The notes under the pieces are model-generated. The model worked only from the letters and a program-made list of their open reading frames with translations. It did no database searches and was not told the origin of the DNA. Shown here in pieces: positions 19,568-29,300 of a stretch of DNA of 64,000 nt. Position 1 is the first letter of the stretch; each line of letters opens with the position of its first letter. Position numbers and translations under genes: made by a program. Origin of the DNA: Candidatus Rifleibacteriota bacterium (GTDB lineage: Bacteria > Muiribacteriota > Ozemobacteria > Ozemobacterales > Ozemobacteraceae); assembly GCA_905236675.1 (NCBI GenBank), contig CAJOND010000002.1:22010-86009 (forward strand), read 5' to 3'.

Positions 19568-20473
19568 TTATTCTTTTTCATCAGGGCGCGCTGAGAGTAT
19601 AAATATTGTAGATAATATGCAAATAGAACCTATAATATCCATAAAATGGAATTGCTGCCCAAGCAATAGTGCAGACAAAAATGTAGCGGTCATTGGTTCC
19701 ATATTTGAAAGCATAACAGCTCTGTTAGCTCCTGCAAGAACTACTCCTCGAAGATACATTGCAAAAGGAAGAATTGTTCCCAAAAAAATAATTATAATAA
19801 CCGCAGTAATTACCTGTGTGTCGAGATTTGTCTCAATTGTCCAAGGTTTAAAAACCAGCTGTAGAACTATTCCGCCAATAAGCATTGCCCAACCAGTTAC
19901 TGCCAATGCACCATACTTATTTATTAATTTTACAGGGATCAATGTATATAAAGTAACAGCAAGTGCATTGCAGAATCCCCAGAACAATCCAGCTTCAGAC
20001 ATTACTAGACTTTTAATGTTTCCGTGAGTTGCAATAAGAAAAGCACCGATTAGAGCTAAAACGAGTGAAATCAACTCTTTTTTGTCAGGCAATTTCTTAT
20101 TTTTAAAACAAGTATAAAGCATAACAAAAATAATGCTGAATTGTTGAAGAACTGTTGCTGTTCCTGCATTTGAAGCAGCTATAGAAGAAAAATATGAAAA
20201 CTGACAAAAAGTCATTCCGCATAATGCAAAAACCAGAAGCCTTAAAAAGTCATTTTTCCAAACATCAAGAAATTGCTTACCTTGCTTGATAAAACCTATC
20301 GTTATCATTATGAGGCCAGCAAAAACAAGCCTGAAAGGAACCAACCAGGTAGTTGTAATTCCCTTCTGCTGCATTATGTATTGTCCGCACACGCCAGAAA
20401 AGCCCCATAATAGCCCTGCAATAAGACATATTATAGTACCTTTTTTTATATTGTTCTGATTATCATTTTTCAT
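19568..20473 (-). CDS. EamA/DMT family transporter
   Basis: 10-TM protein with two EamA halves (LLWGFSGVCGQYIM; NMEPMTATFLSALLLGQQF). Confidence 0.9.
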   Translation of the reverse strand: MKNDNQNNIKKGTIICLIAGLLWGFSGVCGQYIMQQKGITTTWLVPFRLVFAGLIMITIGFIKQGKQFLDVWKNDFLRLLVFALCGMTFCQFSYFSSIAASNAGTATVLQQFSIIFVMLYTCFKNKKLPDKKELISLVLALIGAFLIATHGNIKSLVMSEAGLFWGFCNALAVTLYTLIPVKLINKYGALAVTGWAMLIGGIVLQLVFKPWTIETNLDTQVITAVIIIIFLGTILPFAMYLRGVVLAGANRAVMLSNMEPMTATFLSALLLGQQFHFMDIIGSICILSTIFILSARPDEKE

Positions 20474-20664
20474 AATGTGAATTTTATCACAAAGTTTTTA
20501 AAAGAAAAGTTTTATTTTTACAGAGTTTTATAAAACAAAAGTAATGTACATAAATAACTAATTTATATTTGGCTAACTGTAATTAGTCTTAACACTTTTT
20601 TCTTGACTAATTAAGCTTTTAATGAGAATTTTTTTTAAAACAATCTACCTTTAAGGGAATAAAA

Positions 20665-22290
20665 ATGAATAAAAATAATCTTTTGGCTTCCGCCCTTGTT
20701 ATTTCTACAGCCTCTGTGTTATTTACTGGACAACCAGTACATTCACAAATGCTGACAAAAGGTTTACAAATCACAAGAAATGAAGATTTTGTAACCAAAA
20801 TAGTATCGTTAAAAAATAGAACCGCTGATGATGTTTATAAGCTGGTTCAGAATTTGAAGAAAAGAATAGATATAGATTATGATTCATCAACAAATTCTAT
20901 TGTTCTTATGGGCGATAGAAAATTAGTTAATCAGGCTGAAATCCTTTGTAAGAACCTGGATTCTATGCCTGTAGATGAACATTCCAACAATAAGACAAAG
21001 TTAATAAAAGACAAAGGTTTTGTTACAAGAACTTACGGATTAGAACTCAATGATTATGATGATTTGGAAAAAGAATTAGAAGCAATCATCGACCGTAAAG
21101 GTAATGATTCTGACATGTCTAGAGCTAATTCAAAAGAAGATTTCAATAAAGAATATTTCCTGATTAACAAAGAAAAGAAAGTCGTTATTGTACACACTAA
21201 ACCTGAAAAATTCGCAGTAATTGATGAATATTTCAAGGAAATTAATAAGCCTTCTCCACAAGTTCTTATTGAAGCTAGTATAGTTGCCGTTGACGATGGC
21301 TTAGAAAAACAGCTTGGAATAAAGTGGAATGGTTTTGAAGGTACCTCTGGTTATTTCGGACCACAAGAAAAAGAAGAAGAAGAAACTAATCCTTTAGCAG
21401 CTTTGATGGGCGGTGGTGGAGACGAAGAAGATGATGGTCATAATGGCAAAGGTTGGACAAGCAAAAGCCTTAGAGATTATATAAAATATGGTGGAACCTG
21501 GAACTTCTCAAGTGTACAGGCTTTATTAAGAGCTGTTGAACAGGATGGAAAAAGTCAGGTTCTCTCTAAACCAAGATTAATGACCATTGCTGGTGAAACT
21601 TCTAGTATTCATGTAGGCGATGAAATACCTTATACTTCTGGGAAAACAGTTACCGATGGTGGAAATGTTACTTCCAGTATCGAGTTTAAAAAAGTTGGCA
21701 TTAAACTTGATGTAACACCTTCTGTTAATAAAAATGATGAAAAAACTATTAATATGAAGGTAGCTCCTGAAGTATCACAATATGTTCGTGATATTGTAAT
21801 GGGTGACAATAGAGTTCCTCAAGTAGCAACCAGAAGAGCAGAATCTACAATAAAAGTTAAAGACGGACAGACTGTAGTTATTGGTGGTTTAATAGAAACC
21901 AAATTAATTAAATCTCTTTATAAGCTTCCGCTTTTGGGAGATTTGCCGCTGGTTGGTAAAGCATTTAGAACAAAAAGCAATTCTAACACTAAGACAAATT
22001 TAATAATATTGTTAACTGTTCATATATTAAATGACAAAGATAATACTCTGTCTAAAAATGCTTTAAGAGAAATCAACAATATTAATATTAAAAATTTAAA
22101 AGATTCTGAAACCCTTAAAGAATTATCTATGCCATTAATAGTAAGACCTGGTGTTTATGGGGAAGAATCTGAAGATGATTTGCAGAATGAAAATAAAACA
22201 TCCGAAAAAGAAGTTATTGATTATGAAAATCAAGAAGAAGTATTTAAGCATTTGAATGATAAATTAAAACAAATTAAGAATCACAAATGA
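20665..22290 (+). CDS. Secretin (GspD/PilQ-like outer-membrane channel)
   Basis: Signal peptide, N-domains, secretin core (VLSKPRLMTIAGETSSIHVGDEIPYTS; VKDGQTVVIGGLIETKLIKSLYKLPLLGDLPLVGKAFR). Confidence 0.9.
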   Translation: MNKNNLLASALVISTASVLFTGQPVHSQMLTKGLQITRNEDFVTKIVSLKNRTADDVYKLVQNLKKRIDIDYDSSTNSIVLMGDRKLVNQAEILCKNLDSMPVDEHSNNKTKLIKDKGFVTRTYGLELNDYDDLEKELEAIIDRKGNDSDMSRANSKEDFNKEYFLINKEKKVVIVHTKPEKFAVIDEYFKEINKPSPQVLIEASIVAVDDGLEKQLGIKWNGFEGTSGYFGPQEKEEEETNPLAALMGGGGDEEDDGHNGKGWTSKSLRDYIKYGGTWNFSSVQALLRAVEQDGKSQVLSKPRLMTIAGETSSIHVGDEIPYTSGKTVTDGGNVTSSIEFKKVGIKLDVTPSVNKNDEKTINMKVAPEVSQYVRDIVMGDNRVPQVATRRAESTIKVKDGQTVVIGGLIETKLIKSLYKLPLLGDLPLVGKAFRTKSNSNTKTNLIILLTVHILNDKDNTLSKNALREINNINIKNLKDSETLKELSMPLIVRPGVYGEESEDDLQNENKTSEKEVIDYENQEEVFKHLNDKLKQIKNHK

Positions 22291-22320
22291 TTTAATTTAT
22301 TAGCTAAGACTCAGAAAAAC

Positions 22321-22350
22321 CTTCAACTTAAAAGTTGAAGTTTTTTTTCT
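22321..22350 (+). terminator. Rho-independent terminator after secretin gene
   Basis: CTTCAACTT-AA-AAGTTGAAG perfect 9-bp stem followed by a T-run. Confidence 0.85.
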
Positions 22351-22409
22351 TGTGTTTGTTCTTTGATATAAAAACCTTGGTTTATATATGTTTCCGAGTT
22401 TTTTCTCAG

Positions 22410-23405
22410 TCAGAATTTAACAAATTTATCGCTACAAATAAGTGCGATACGGAAACCGCAAGCTGTTCCTGCACCAGCACAGGTGTAATATCTAAAAGCA
22501 GAACGACAGTATCTAGGTTCATCGTCGAAGCTTCCACCACGACAGACTTTATTCCAAGCGTATTTTCTCTCATTTGGGTTGGTAGTTGTATCTGGATCGG
22601 CATTTTCTGGTAAATAATTTTCCCAGTAATAATCTCTGCACCATTCTAATACGTTGCCGTGCATATCATATATACCCCAATTATTCGGCTTTTTTTTGCC
22701 TACAGGATGAGTTTCCTTGTTAGAATTAAAATCATACCATCCTACTTCATCAAGATAAGGGCAGTTAGGTCTATAACCATAATAAAGATTTTTATTTATT
22801 CCTCTTCTTAAACTTTCGTTTATATACTTGCTTATATTATTTCCATTATTCAAAGAAGTATTAGTATTTGCACGGCAAGCATATTCCCACTGAGCTTCTG
22901 TAGGTAAATCAAAAAGATAGCCAGCAGGTCTGATATTTTGTGTAGCTTCATTAAGTCTATAGCAGAATTCTTTTGCATGGTCCCAATCTACTGAGTCAAC
23001 AGGATTATTCGGACCTTTAAATTTGGAAGGATTGTATTCCATTAATGCTTTATATTGGTCTTGAGTTACAGGATATTTTCCGATATAAAAATCTTTTTTT
23101 ATAATAACTTCATGCAGAGCTTCATTTTTAAATCTACCTATTTCATCATCTGGGCTTCCCATTAAGAATTTACCAGCAAAGCATTTTATAAGTTCAAAAT
23201 TAGTATCAAAAACATTGAATGAAACCAAATTACCAAGAGAAAGAGTTAAATCAGATGAATTGTTCACAATATATGCTGAAGGAGATTTCTTTTCTTCTTT
23301 TTCTTTCTTTTCGGTGTTTATCTCTAATCCGCAATATGGGCAATAATTAAAACCTTTTAAAAACATAAAAGAGTTTAAATCATGATTACAGTTTTTACAG
23401 TTCAT
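22410..23405 (-). CDS. SUMF1/FGE-like lectin-fold protein with N-terminal zinc ribbon (copy 1)
   Basis: NCKNCNHDL...NYCPYCG zinc ribbon; AGKFLMGSP, PVTQDQY, LPTEAQWEYACRA, GNVLEWCRD, CRGGSFDDEPRYCRSAFR..GFRIAL. Confidence 0.88.
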   Translation of the reverse strand: MNCKNCNHDLNSFMFLKGFNYCPYCGLEINTEKKEKEEKKSPSAYIVNNSSDLTLSLGNLVSFNVFDTNFELIKCFAGKFLMGSPDDEIGRFKNEALHEVIIKKDFYIGKYPVTQDQYKALMEYNPSKFKGPNNPVDSVDWDHAKEFCYRLNEATQNIRPAGYLFDLPTEAQWEYACRANTNTSLNNGNNISKYINESLRRGINKNLYYGYRPNCPYLDEVGWYDFNSNKETHPVGKKKPNNWGIYDMHGNVLEWCRDYYWENYLPENADPDTTTNPNERKYAWNKVCRGGSFDDEPRYCRSAFRYYTCAGAGTACGFRIALICSDKFVKF

Positions 23406-23449
23406 ATCTTAGTATTTCCATTTTTCGTAAAATATTTGTGCTAAACGAA

Positions 23450-24427
23450 TCAATCATCATCTCTGCGCACCCAATGAGAAGGTGGAGTAAGGTCTTCACC
23501 GACATTATAAAACATAGTGAATTTATTACTTTTAATTAAAGCTAAGCGAATAGTGGTTTCTGTTCCTAAAATAGGATGTGTATAAAACCTAGAAGCTGAA
23601 CGACACATTGGAGGATATGTACGGAAAGAACCGTTACGAAATACTCTGTGAATATTTCTGTCTTCCCCATCTGGGTCAGCATTTTCTGGCAAATAGTTTT
23701 CTAAATAATAATCTCTACACCATTCGCAAAGGTTTCCGTGCATATCGTATATACCCCAGCTATTTGGTTTCTTTTGCCCTACTGGGTGAGTTTTACGACC
23801 AGAATTATATTCATACCAACCTAATTCATCAAGATTACGGCAGCCAGTAGAACGATAAGTAATATTTTTCCCGCTGTTCAAAGATGTTGTGGTATTGGCA
23901 CGGCAAGCATATTCCCATTGAGCTTCTGTGGGTAAATCGAATAGATAGCCAGCAGGTCTGATATTAACCGTAGCTTCATTTAGTCTATAGCAAAATTCTT
24001 TTGCCTGATGCCAGTTTACACAATCAACTGGATTATTCGGACCTTCATAGCAAGATGGATTTTGTTTTGTTACTGCTTCATATTGAGCTTGAGTTACAGG
24101 AAATCTTCCAATATAAAAATCATCGGATATAGTAACTTCGTGCTGTGTTTCGTTTTTGCTTCTACCTAATTCATCTGCAGGACTTCCCATTAAAAATTTA
24201 CCAGCAGGGCATTTTATAAGTTCAAAACGAGTATTAAAAGCATTAATGATAAGAAGATTTTCAGAAGGAACTACTGAATCAATAATAACGACAGTTTCAT
24301 TAGCTGATTGAGTATTGGAAAAAGCTCTTTTTTCTCCGTTTAATCCTGTTCCACAAAACGGGCAGAATTTAAAACCATTTAAAAACATAAAAGGAGTTAA
24401 ATCTTCATTACAATTCTTACAGTTCAT
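23450..24427 (-). CDS. SUMF1/FGE-like lectin-fold protein with N-terminal zinc ribbon (copy 2)
   Basis: Paralogue of the neighbouring gene; same core with altered C-terminal segment (RNGSFRTYPPMCRSASRFYTHPILGTETTIRLAL). Confidence 0.86.
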   Translation of the reverse strand: MNCKNCNEDLTPFMFLNGFKFCPFCGTGLNGEKRAFSNTQSANETVVIIDSVVPSENLLIINAFNTRFELIKCPAGKFLMGSPADELGRSKNETQHEVTISDDFYIGRFPVTQAQYEAVTKQNPSCYEGPNNPVDCVNWHQAKEFCYRLNEATVNIRPAGYLFDLPTEAQWEYACRANTTTSLNSGKNITYRSTGCRNLDELGWYEYNSGRKTHPVGQKKPNSWGIYDMHGNLCEWCRDYYLENYLPENADPDGEDRNIHRVFRNGSFRTYPPMCRSASRFYTHPILGTETTIRLALIKSNKFTMFYNVGEDLTPPSHWVRRDDD

Positions 24428-24493
24428 TTTTTTAGCTGCCGTTCCCCTCTCATTAATAGCTGTTTGAAGTTTTCATTGCTTAATTCTCAATTC

Positions 24494-25327
24494 CTACTTT
24501 TCTTCATTTTTCTCAAGTTTTGTATTTAATCCAATTTGCTTATTTTCTTTATCCATTGATTCTTTGGCAAACCCAGACTGGTTATTAGAATTAATCCCGC
24601 TATTCTTATCTGTTTTACAAAAACTATACTTTTCAGAGCCAGATTCAGTATTCCCTGATTGCTCATCGACTTTATTTTCATCATCATCTTCATCTATACT
24701 GCTTTTATCTGCTTCTTGATAATAACTCTGTTCATATTTATGCTTACTTTTTAATTCCAATAATATTTTTGAATAATCCTCTTTATTTAACTCAGATTGG
24801 TTATTGTATTTAATATAGCTACTTTTATCTGTTTTACAAAAATTATACGTTTCAGAATTTGATTCAGTATTGCCACTTTGTTCATTATCGCTATTTTCAT
24901 CTACATAGTCATATTTGTTTGCATCTTCATCTTCATCTATACTGCCTTTATCTGCTTCTTGATAATAACTCTGCTCATATTTATGCTTACTTTTTAATTC
25001 CAATAATATTTTTGAATAATCCTCTTTATTTTTAAAATATGTTTCATGTGTATCATATGTATCTGTTCTAAAACTTTGTTTAAAAAAGAAAGGGATTAAA
25101 ACAATATTTATTATAATAATAGGAATATAAAAATCACTAGAATTAAAATTTTTAAAAAATGAAAACAAGAAAAAAACAATAACCATATTTAACAAAAACA
25201 GATGAAAGAAAAAATATAATACAGATCTTTCTTTTATTCGTGACTCAAATAACTCTGTTATTTTTAATATAACTATAATTAATACAATAATAAAAAAACC
25301 AGTTATTGTACCAATATTCATTCCCAT
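24494..25327 (-). CDS. Uncharacterised membrane protein with internally repeated hydrophilic tail
   Basis: Three to four hydrophobic N-terminal segments, then a duplicated KEDYSKILLELKSKHKYEQSYYQEADK...EQSGNTES module. Confidence 0.6.
   Translation of the reverse strand: MGMNIGTITGFFIIVLIIVILKITELFESRIKERSVLYFFFHLFLLNMVIVFFLFSFFKNFNSSDFYIPIIIINIVLIPFFFKQSFRTDTYDTHETYFKNKEDYSKILLELKSKHKYEQSYYQEADKGSIDEDEDANKYDYVDENSDNEQSGNTESNSETYNFCKTDKSSYIKYNNQSELNKEDYSKILLELKSKHKYEQSYYQEADKSSIDEDDDENKVDEQSGNTESGSEKYSFCKTDKNSGINSNNQSGFAKESMDKENKQIGLNTKLEKNEEK
24687..25031 (-). repeat. In-frame direct duplication (copies about 24687-24788 and 24930-25031, offset 243 bp)
   Basis: Near-identical nucleotide strings GCTTCTTGATAATAACTCTG(T/C)TCATATTTATGCTTAC... 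at 24711 and 24954. Confidence 0.85.
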
Positions 25328-25373
25328 ATATTATTTATCTACCTCTTCATTCCTAACTTAACTATAAATGAAA

Positions 25374-26090
25374 CTAATCATATTTATATATTTTAATATT
25401 TTTATTTTCTATTATAACAGACTGTTCTGAATTAAACCCAATCCTTTTCTTGTCTTTATCTTCTGATTTTTTAACAAACTCAGACTGCCTATTATACTTA
25501 ATCTCTCCAACCTTCTCTTTTTTAGAAAAACTATTTTGCATTGAATCAGATTCAGTATTTCCCGATTGCTCATCATCATTTCTAAAGTATTCATCATCCA
25601 CTATATTCCCCAGTCCTTCATGAAAATCATCTCTTTTTTCTTCAGTATCTTTTCGAGTTTTTTCCTGTTCTTTTGCTTTTTCCATCTTTTCTTGTTCAAT
25701 GTCGTCATTATATGAGTCCGCAAAACTCAATATAAAAGGGAATAAAATAAAAGTTAAAATTAAACTTCCAAAAAAAATATAAACAATATTAATATAATTA
25801 AAGTTAATCTTAAAAGACTTAAGAGATATTGAAGTAATAAAGGAATTTATAAATAAATAAGCAATACAAAAATTTTTACTATTTTCCCTGTCAAGTCGGA
25901 AAAAGTCTATTATAAAATTCCATAGTGGCAAGAATACCCATTTAATAATCGCAAAAAAATTAAAGAATAACAATATTATAAAAAAAGCAGCTGAACGATC
26001 CCATTGTGAATGTGTTCGCCAAAAAGTAAATAGATTATAAGTAATAAAAGATAATATTATAGTAAAAACAAAACGTGTAAATGATTTCAT
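25374..26090 (-). CDS. Uncharacterised membrane protein sharing the EQSGNTES tail module
   Basis: TM-rich N-terminus; tail DDEQSGNTESDSMQNSFSKKEKVGEIKYNRQSEFVKKSEDKDKKRIGFN. Confidence 0.6.
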   Translation of the reverse strand: MKSFTRFVFTIILSFITYNLFTFWRTHSQWDRSAAFFIILLFFNFFAIIKWVFLPLWNFIIDFFRLDRENSKNFCIAYLFINSFITSISLKSFKINFNYINIVYIFFGSLILTFILFPFILSFADSYNDDIEQEKMEKAKEQEKTRKDTEEKRDDFHEGLGNIVDDEYFRNDDEQSGNTESDSMQNSFSKKEKVGEIKYNRQSEFVKKSEDKDKKRIGFNSEQSVIIENKNIKIYKYD

Positions 26091-26375
26091 AATATTTTAA
26101 GTTGTTTTTGTTTTTTGAATTTTAATCTTTGACTTTATTCTATAGATATATACTTAAAAATTCAATATTCAAAAAAGAATAATCATAATGGCATTAACAT
26201 TGTTGCGAAAAATCTAAAGCAAATTTATAATTAAGATACATACAACTTTGATTGGTGATTAATTACTAAACAATGTATTGCCTCGTCAGCCTTATAGCTG
26301 GCTCGAAGTAACATCTACTGCAAACAAAGCAGGTTAGTAATTATAAGCTTAAGAAACTAATAAAAAAGGGCAACA

Positions 26376-29300
26376 ATGAAAAATTCGCGACGAATTATTA
26401 TTATAATATTATTATTCCTAGCATTCTTGGAAACAAGTTTCACAGGCTGTGGTGGTGGAGGTTCAAATAGTTTTGAAACCCAAAATTCAACTGCGCAGAA
26501 ATACAAATATACTTCTGCTAAATCTCTTAAGGATGGAAGTTTCTCGTTAAGATCAACTTCTAGCAATATTAATATAAAAGCCGAAGAGAACACTCTTTCT
26601 GATAATGCTGATATAACTCTTATTGAAAGACAACCTACAGCAAATGAAAGCAAGCAGTTTGGCGGTCTTAGCACGAATGTTTACCGACTTGTTGCCGTCA
26701 CTCAAAATCAATCAGGATTATTAAGTTCCAAACTGAACATTGAACAGGCCAAAAAGCCTATGCAGATAAAAATAATCCAGAAGTTTCCAGAAAACATTTC
26801 TAACTTTTATTTGGGAATGAGGAGTTCTAACGAAGCAGACTGGCAATATTCTAAGCTTCATCAGGATGGTTATGCCTCTTATAGCAATTCCTATCCTTCC
26901 AATACCCTAAGTTCAGCAAGAGCCGTTGCTGTAGCCTCTATTAGCTATACATTCACAATCAATACCACTACTTTTGGTGATGAAATAGCTGTTTTCGGCG
27001 AACCTGTGGCTAGTTCTACTCTTAATTCTATAAATGGCGTTAAAAGTATGAATTTTACCACAGATTTACCCTATCTTGATTTAAAATTTGACTCAGAAGG
27101 TAAATACGTCTATAACACAGATTTAATAATTAATACCTGTATAGAAGCAGAAAGACTAGGCTCTTTATTTTCTGACGCCAATGTTCAAACTGTTCTCACT
27201 TTCCTTACCAATTCTGGAACAACAATAGAAAGCCTTAGAGTTGTTGGTAATTCTACAGCTTATGCAACACAAGATGTATCTGGAGAAGGTGGTGGAGCTG
27301 GTGATCAATACACTCATACTATATATTTCAAAGACTACCCTACTCCTTCAAAAAGCGGTCGTCTAGCAACTTATTCTTTCACTCTTAAAACCAGAAATGT
27401 ACCATTAGATGAATTTCCAGCAACTTTCACAATAAAGACAATTTTAATCGACAATACTTTACCAATCGCTTATGCAAGCGAATGTACTCTTGAAAGAGAA
27501 GATGTACTTTCATATTTCGAATCTCTTTCTCCCACAACCGGAAGTGGTGCTGTAGATATAGGCACCAATCTAGTTATGAAATACATCGCCCACGACATTG
27601 CTTCTCTTACTGTTAGATATACATACTCTGGCTTGGAAAACAGCATTATAATGCCAGGCACTTTCTCGTTAGATGAAGAAAACCATTTGATAACCTTTGC
27701 TCCAGATCAGCCTTGGCCAACAACCCAAACTATTATAGCTTCTGCTACAGCTTCCTGTTGTAGCGAACATGGTGCCAACGGGATAAAAACTACTTCTTTC
27801 AAATTCTTAACTGGTGAATTAGGCAGCGGTTCTGTTGTTATAGGCTCAACTACTTATGATCCTGTTACCGTTGAAATGATTGAGCCTAACCCAACTACAG
27901 AAGTACCTGTTGACTCACAAATAGTATTGCAGTTTTCCGATACCATTGAATGGCTTGATTCATACAAGCCCCTGCTTAGCTTGAGTTCTGGAACACTTTC
28001 AGTTTCTATTGGAACTACTACTTTTGACGCTACAGAAAAAACTCTGACTTTTGCTGCTGAAAAAGGACTTTGTTACAATTCTAGTTACACATTACAGTTA
28101 GATGCTTTTACAGATAGCGTTAATCATAAAATTGTATCATTAGCAAGTTTCAGCTTTTCAACCGGTGACGGTATTCATGGACAAGCAACTATTGTAGCTT
28201 CTGACGGAAGTATAATCGATGATAAATTTGTTACTAATCCTATTTTTGTAATAGACTTTGGCAAAGACATCACACAAAGCGACTATATCAACGAAAATAG
28301 AATCAATCAAGCTTTTAACGCAATTAAAATTTATCAGAACGATTCATTGTTAAACAGCAGTAAAGTTGCTAAAAATTGGATAGAACCTTACCGTTATGTC
28401 CAATTAACATTTACTTCGCCTCTAGAAGCCAGTTCAACTTATAAAATAGTTATGGGAAAAGGTGTATTAGACTTTGAAAACCTTGAAATAGACCCATTTG
28501 AACCATATATTTTCACTACTATGTCAGATGTAACTGCTGAATTTGCTGTTCCTGCTTCCCCAATAGATGTTGCTATTGATACAGATTTGGTTGTTCAGTT
28601 CTCTGGCGAAGTTGAATGGGTTGCAAGCTATAGCAAGAGTTTCAATCTATTTATAGGTAAAGAAGAAATTCCTATTGCAAGCTATGTATACGATGATACA
28701 AACTATACGCTTACAATGACTCCAAAAGAAACTCTATGCTATAATTCAAGCTATACCTTGTTAATAGCTCCAGGGTTGCAAAATCCAACAACTAAACAGA
28801 AAATTGACAGTAATGCATTCTATTTTGAAACCTGCGATGGAGACCATTATAACGCCTCTATTTCAATAGCAACAGATAGTTTGCACGATGATAAAGCTAT
28901 TATAAAGCCAACTTTAATAATTGATTATGGTGAAAGAGTCCAGAACTACAATGTTGCTAGAGCAGCAGTCAGAATAAAGAAAAATGGCGTTGAAATAGCC
29001 TTTACTCCATTGATTGAATGGTTAGATGGCTATAGCAAAGTTGCTTTGACTTACACTCTTGAGCCAAGTACTACTTATACTGTTACTTTAGATGAAGGTG
29101 TTAAAACCTTCAAAGGCAATCTAATTGACCCATTTGCGGAATTTACGTTTACAACTGTCGATGATATTATCGCAACAGTGACAACACCAGAATCTGCTGC
29201 TGGTGTAGCTACCAGTTCAAAGATTATATTTACATTTACAGATGATATTGCCTGGTCGCCAACTACTGAAAACATTCAATTATTTAGTTTCTATAGAGGG

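Noticed and set aside
22410-23405. Classic formylglycine-generating enzyme (sulfatase activator)
   Set aside because: No sulfatase nearby and the catalytic Cys pair of true FGEs is not evident in the C-terminal motif
22410-24427. Claim of a complete diversity-generating retroelement
   Set aside because: No reverse transcriptase or template repeat in the window; synonymous differences also occur, so only a DGR-target hypothesis is kept
26276-26345. Possible c-di-GMP (GEMM) riboswitch before the large lipoprotein
   Set aside because: Some local pairing, but the conserved GEMM core motifs are not recognisable by eye
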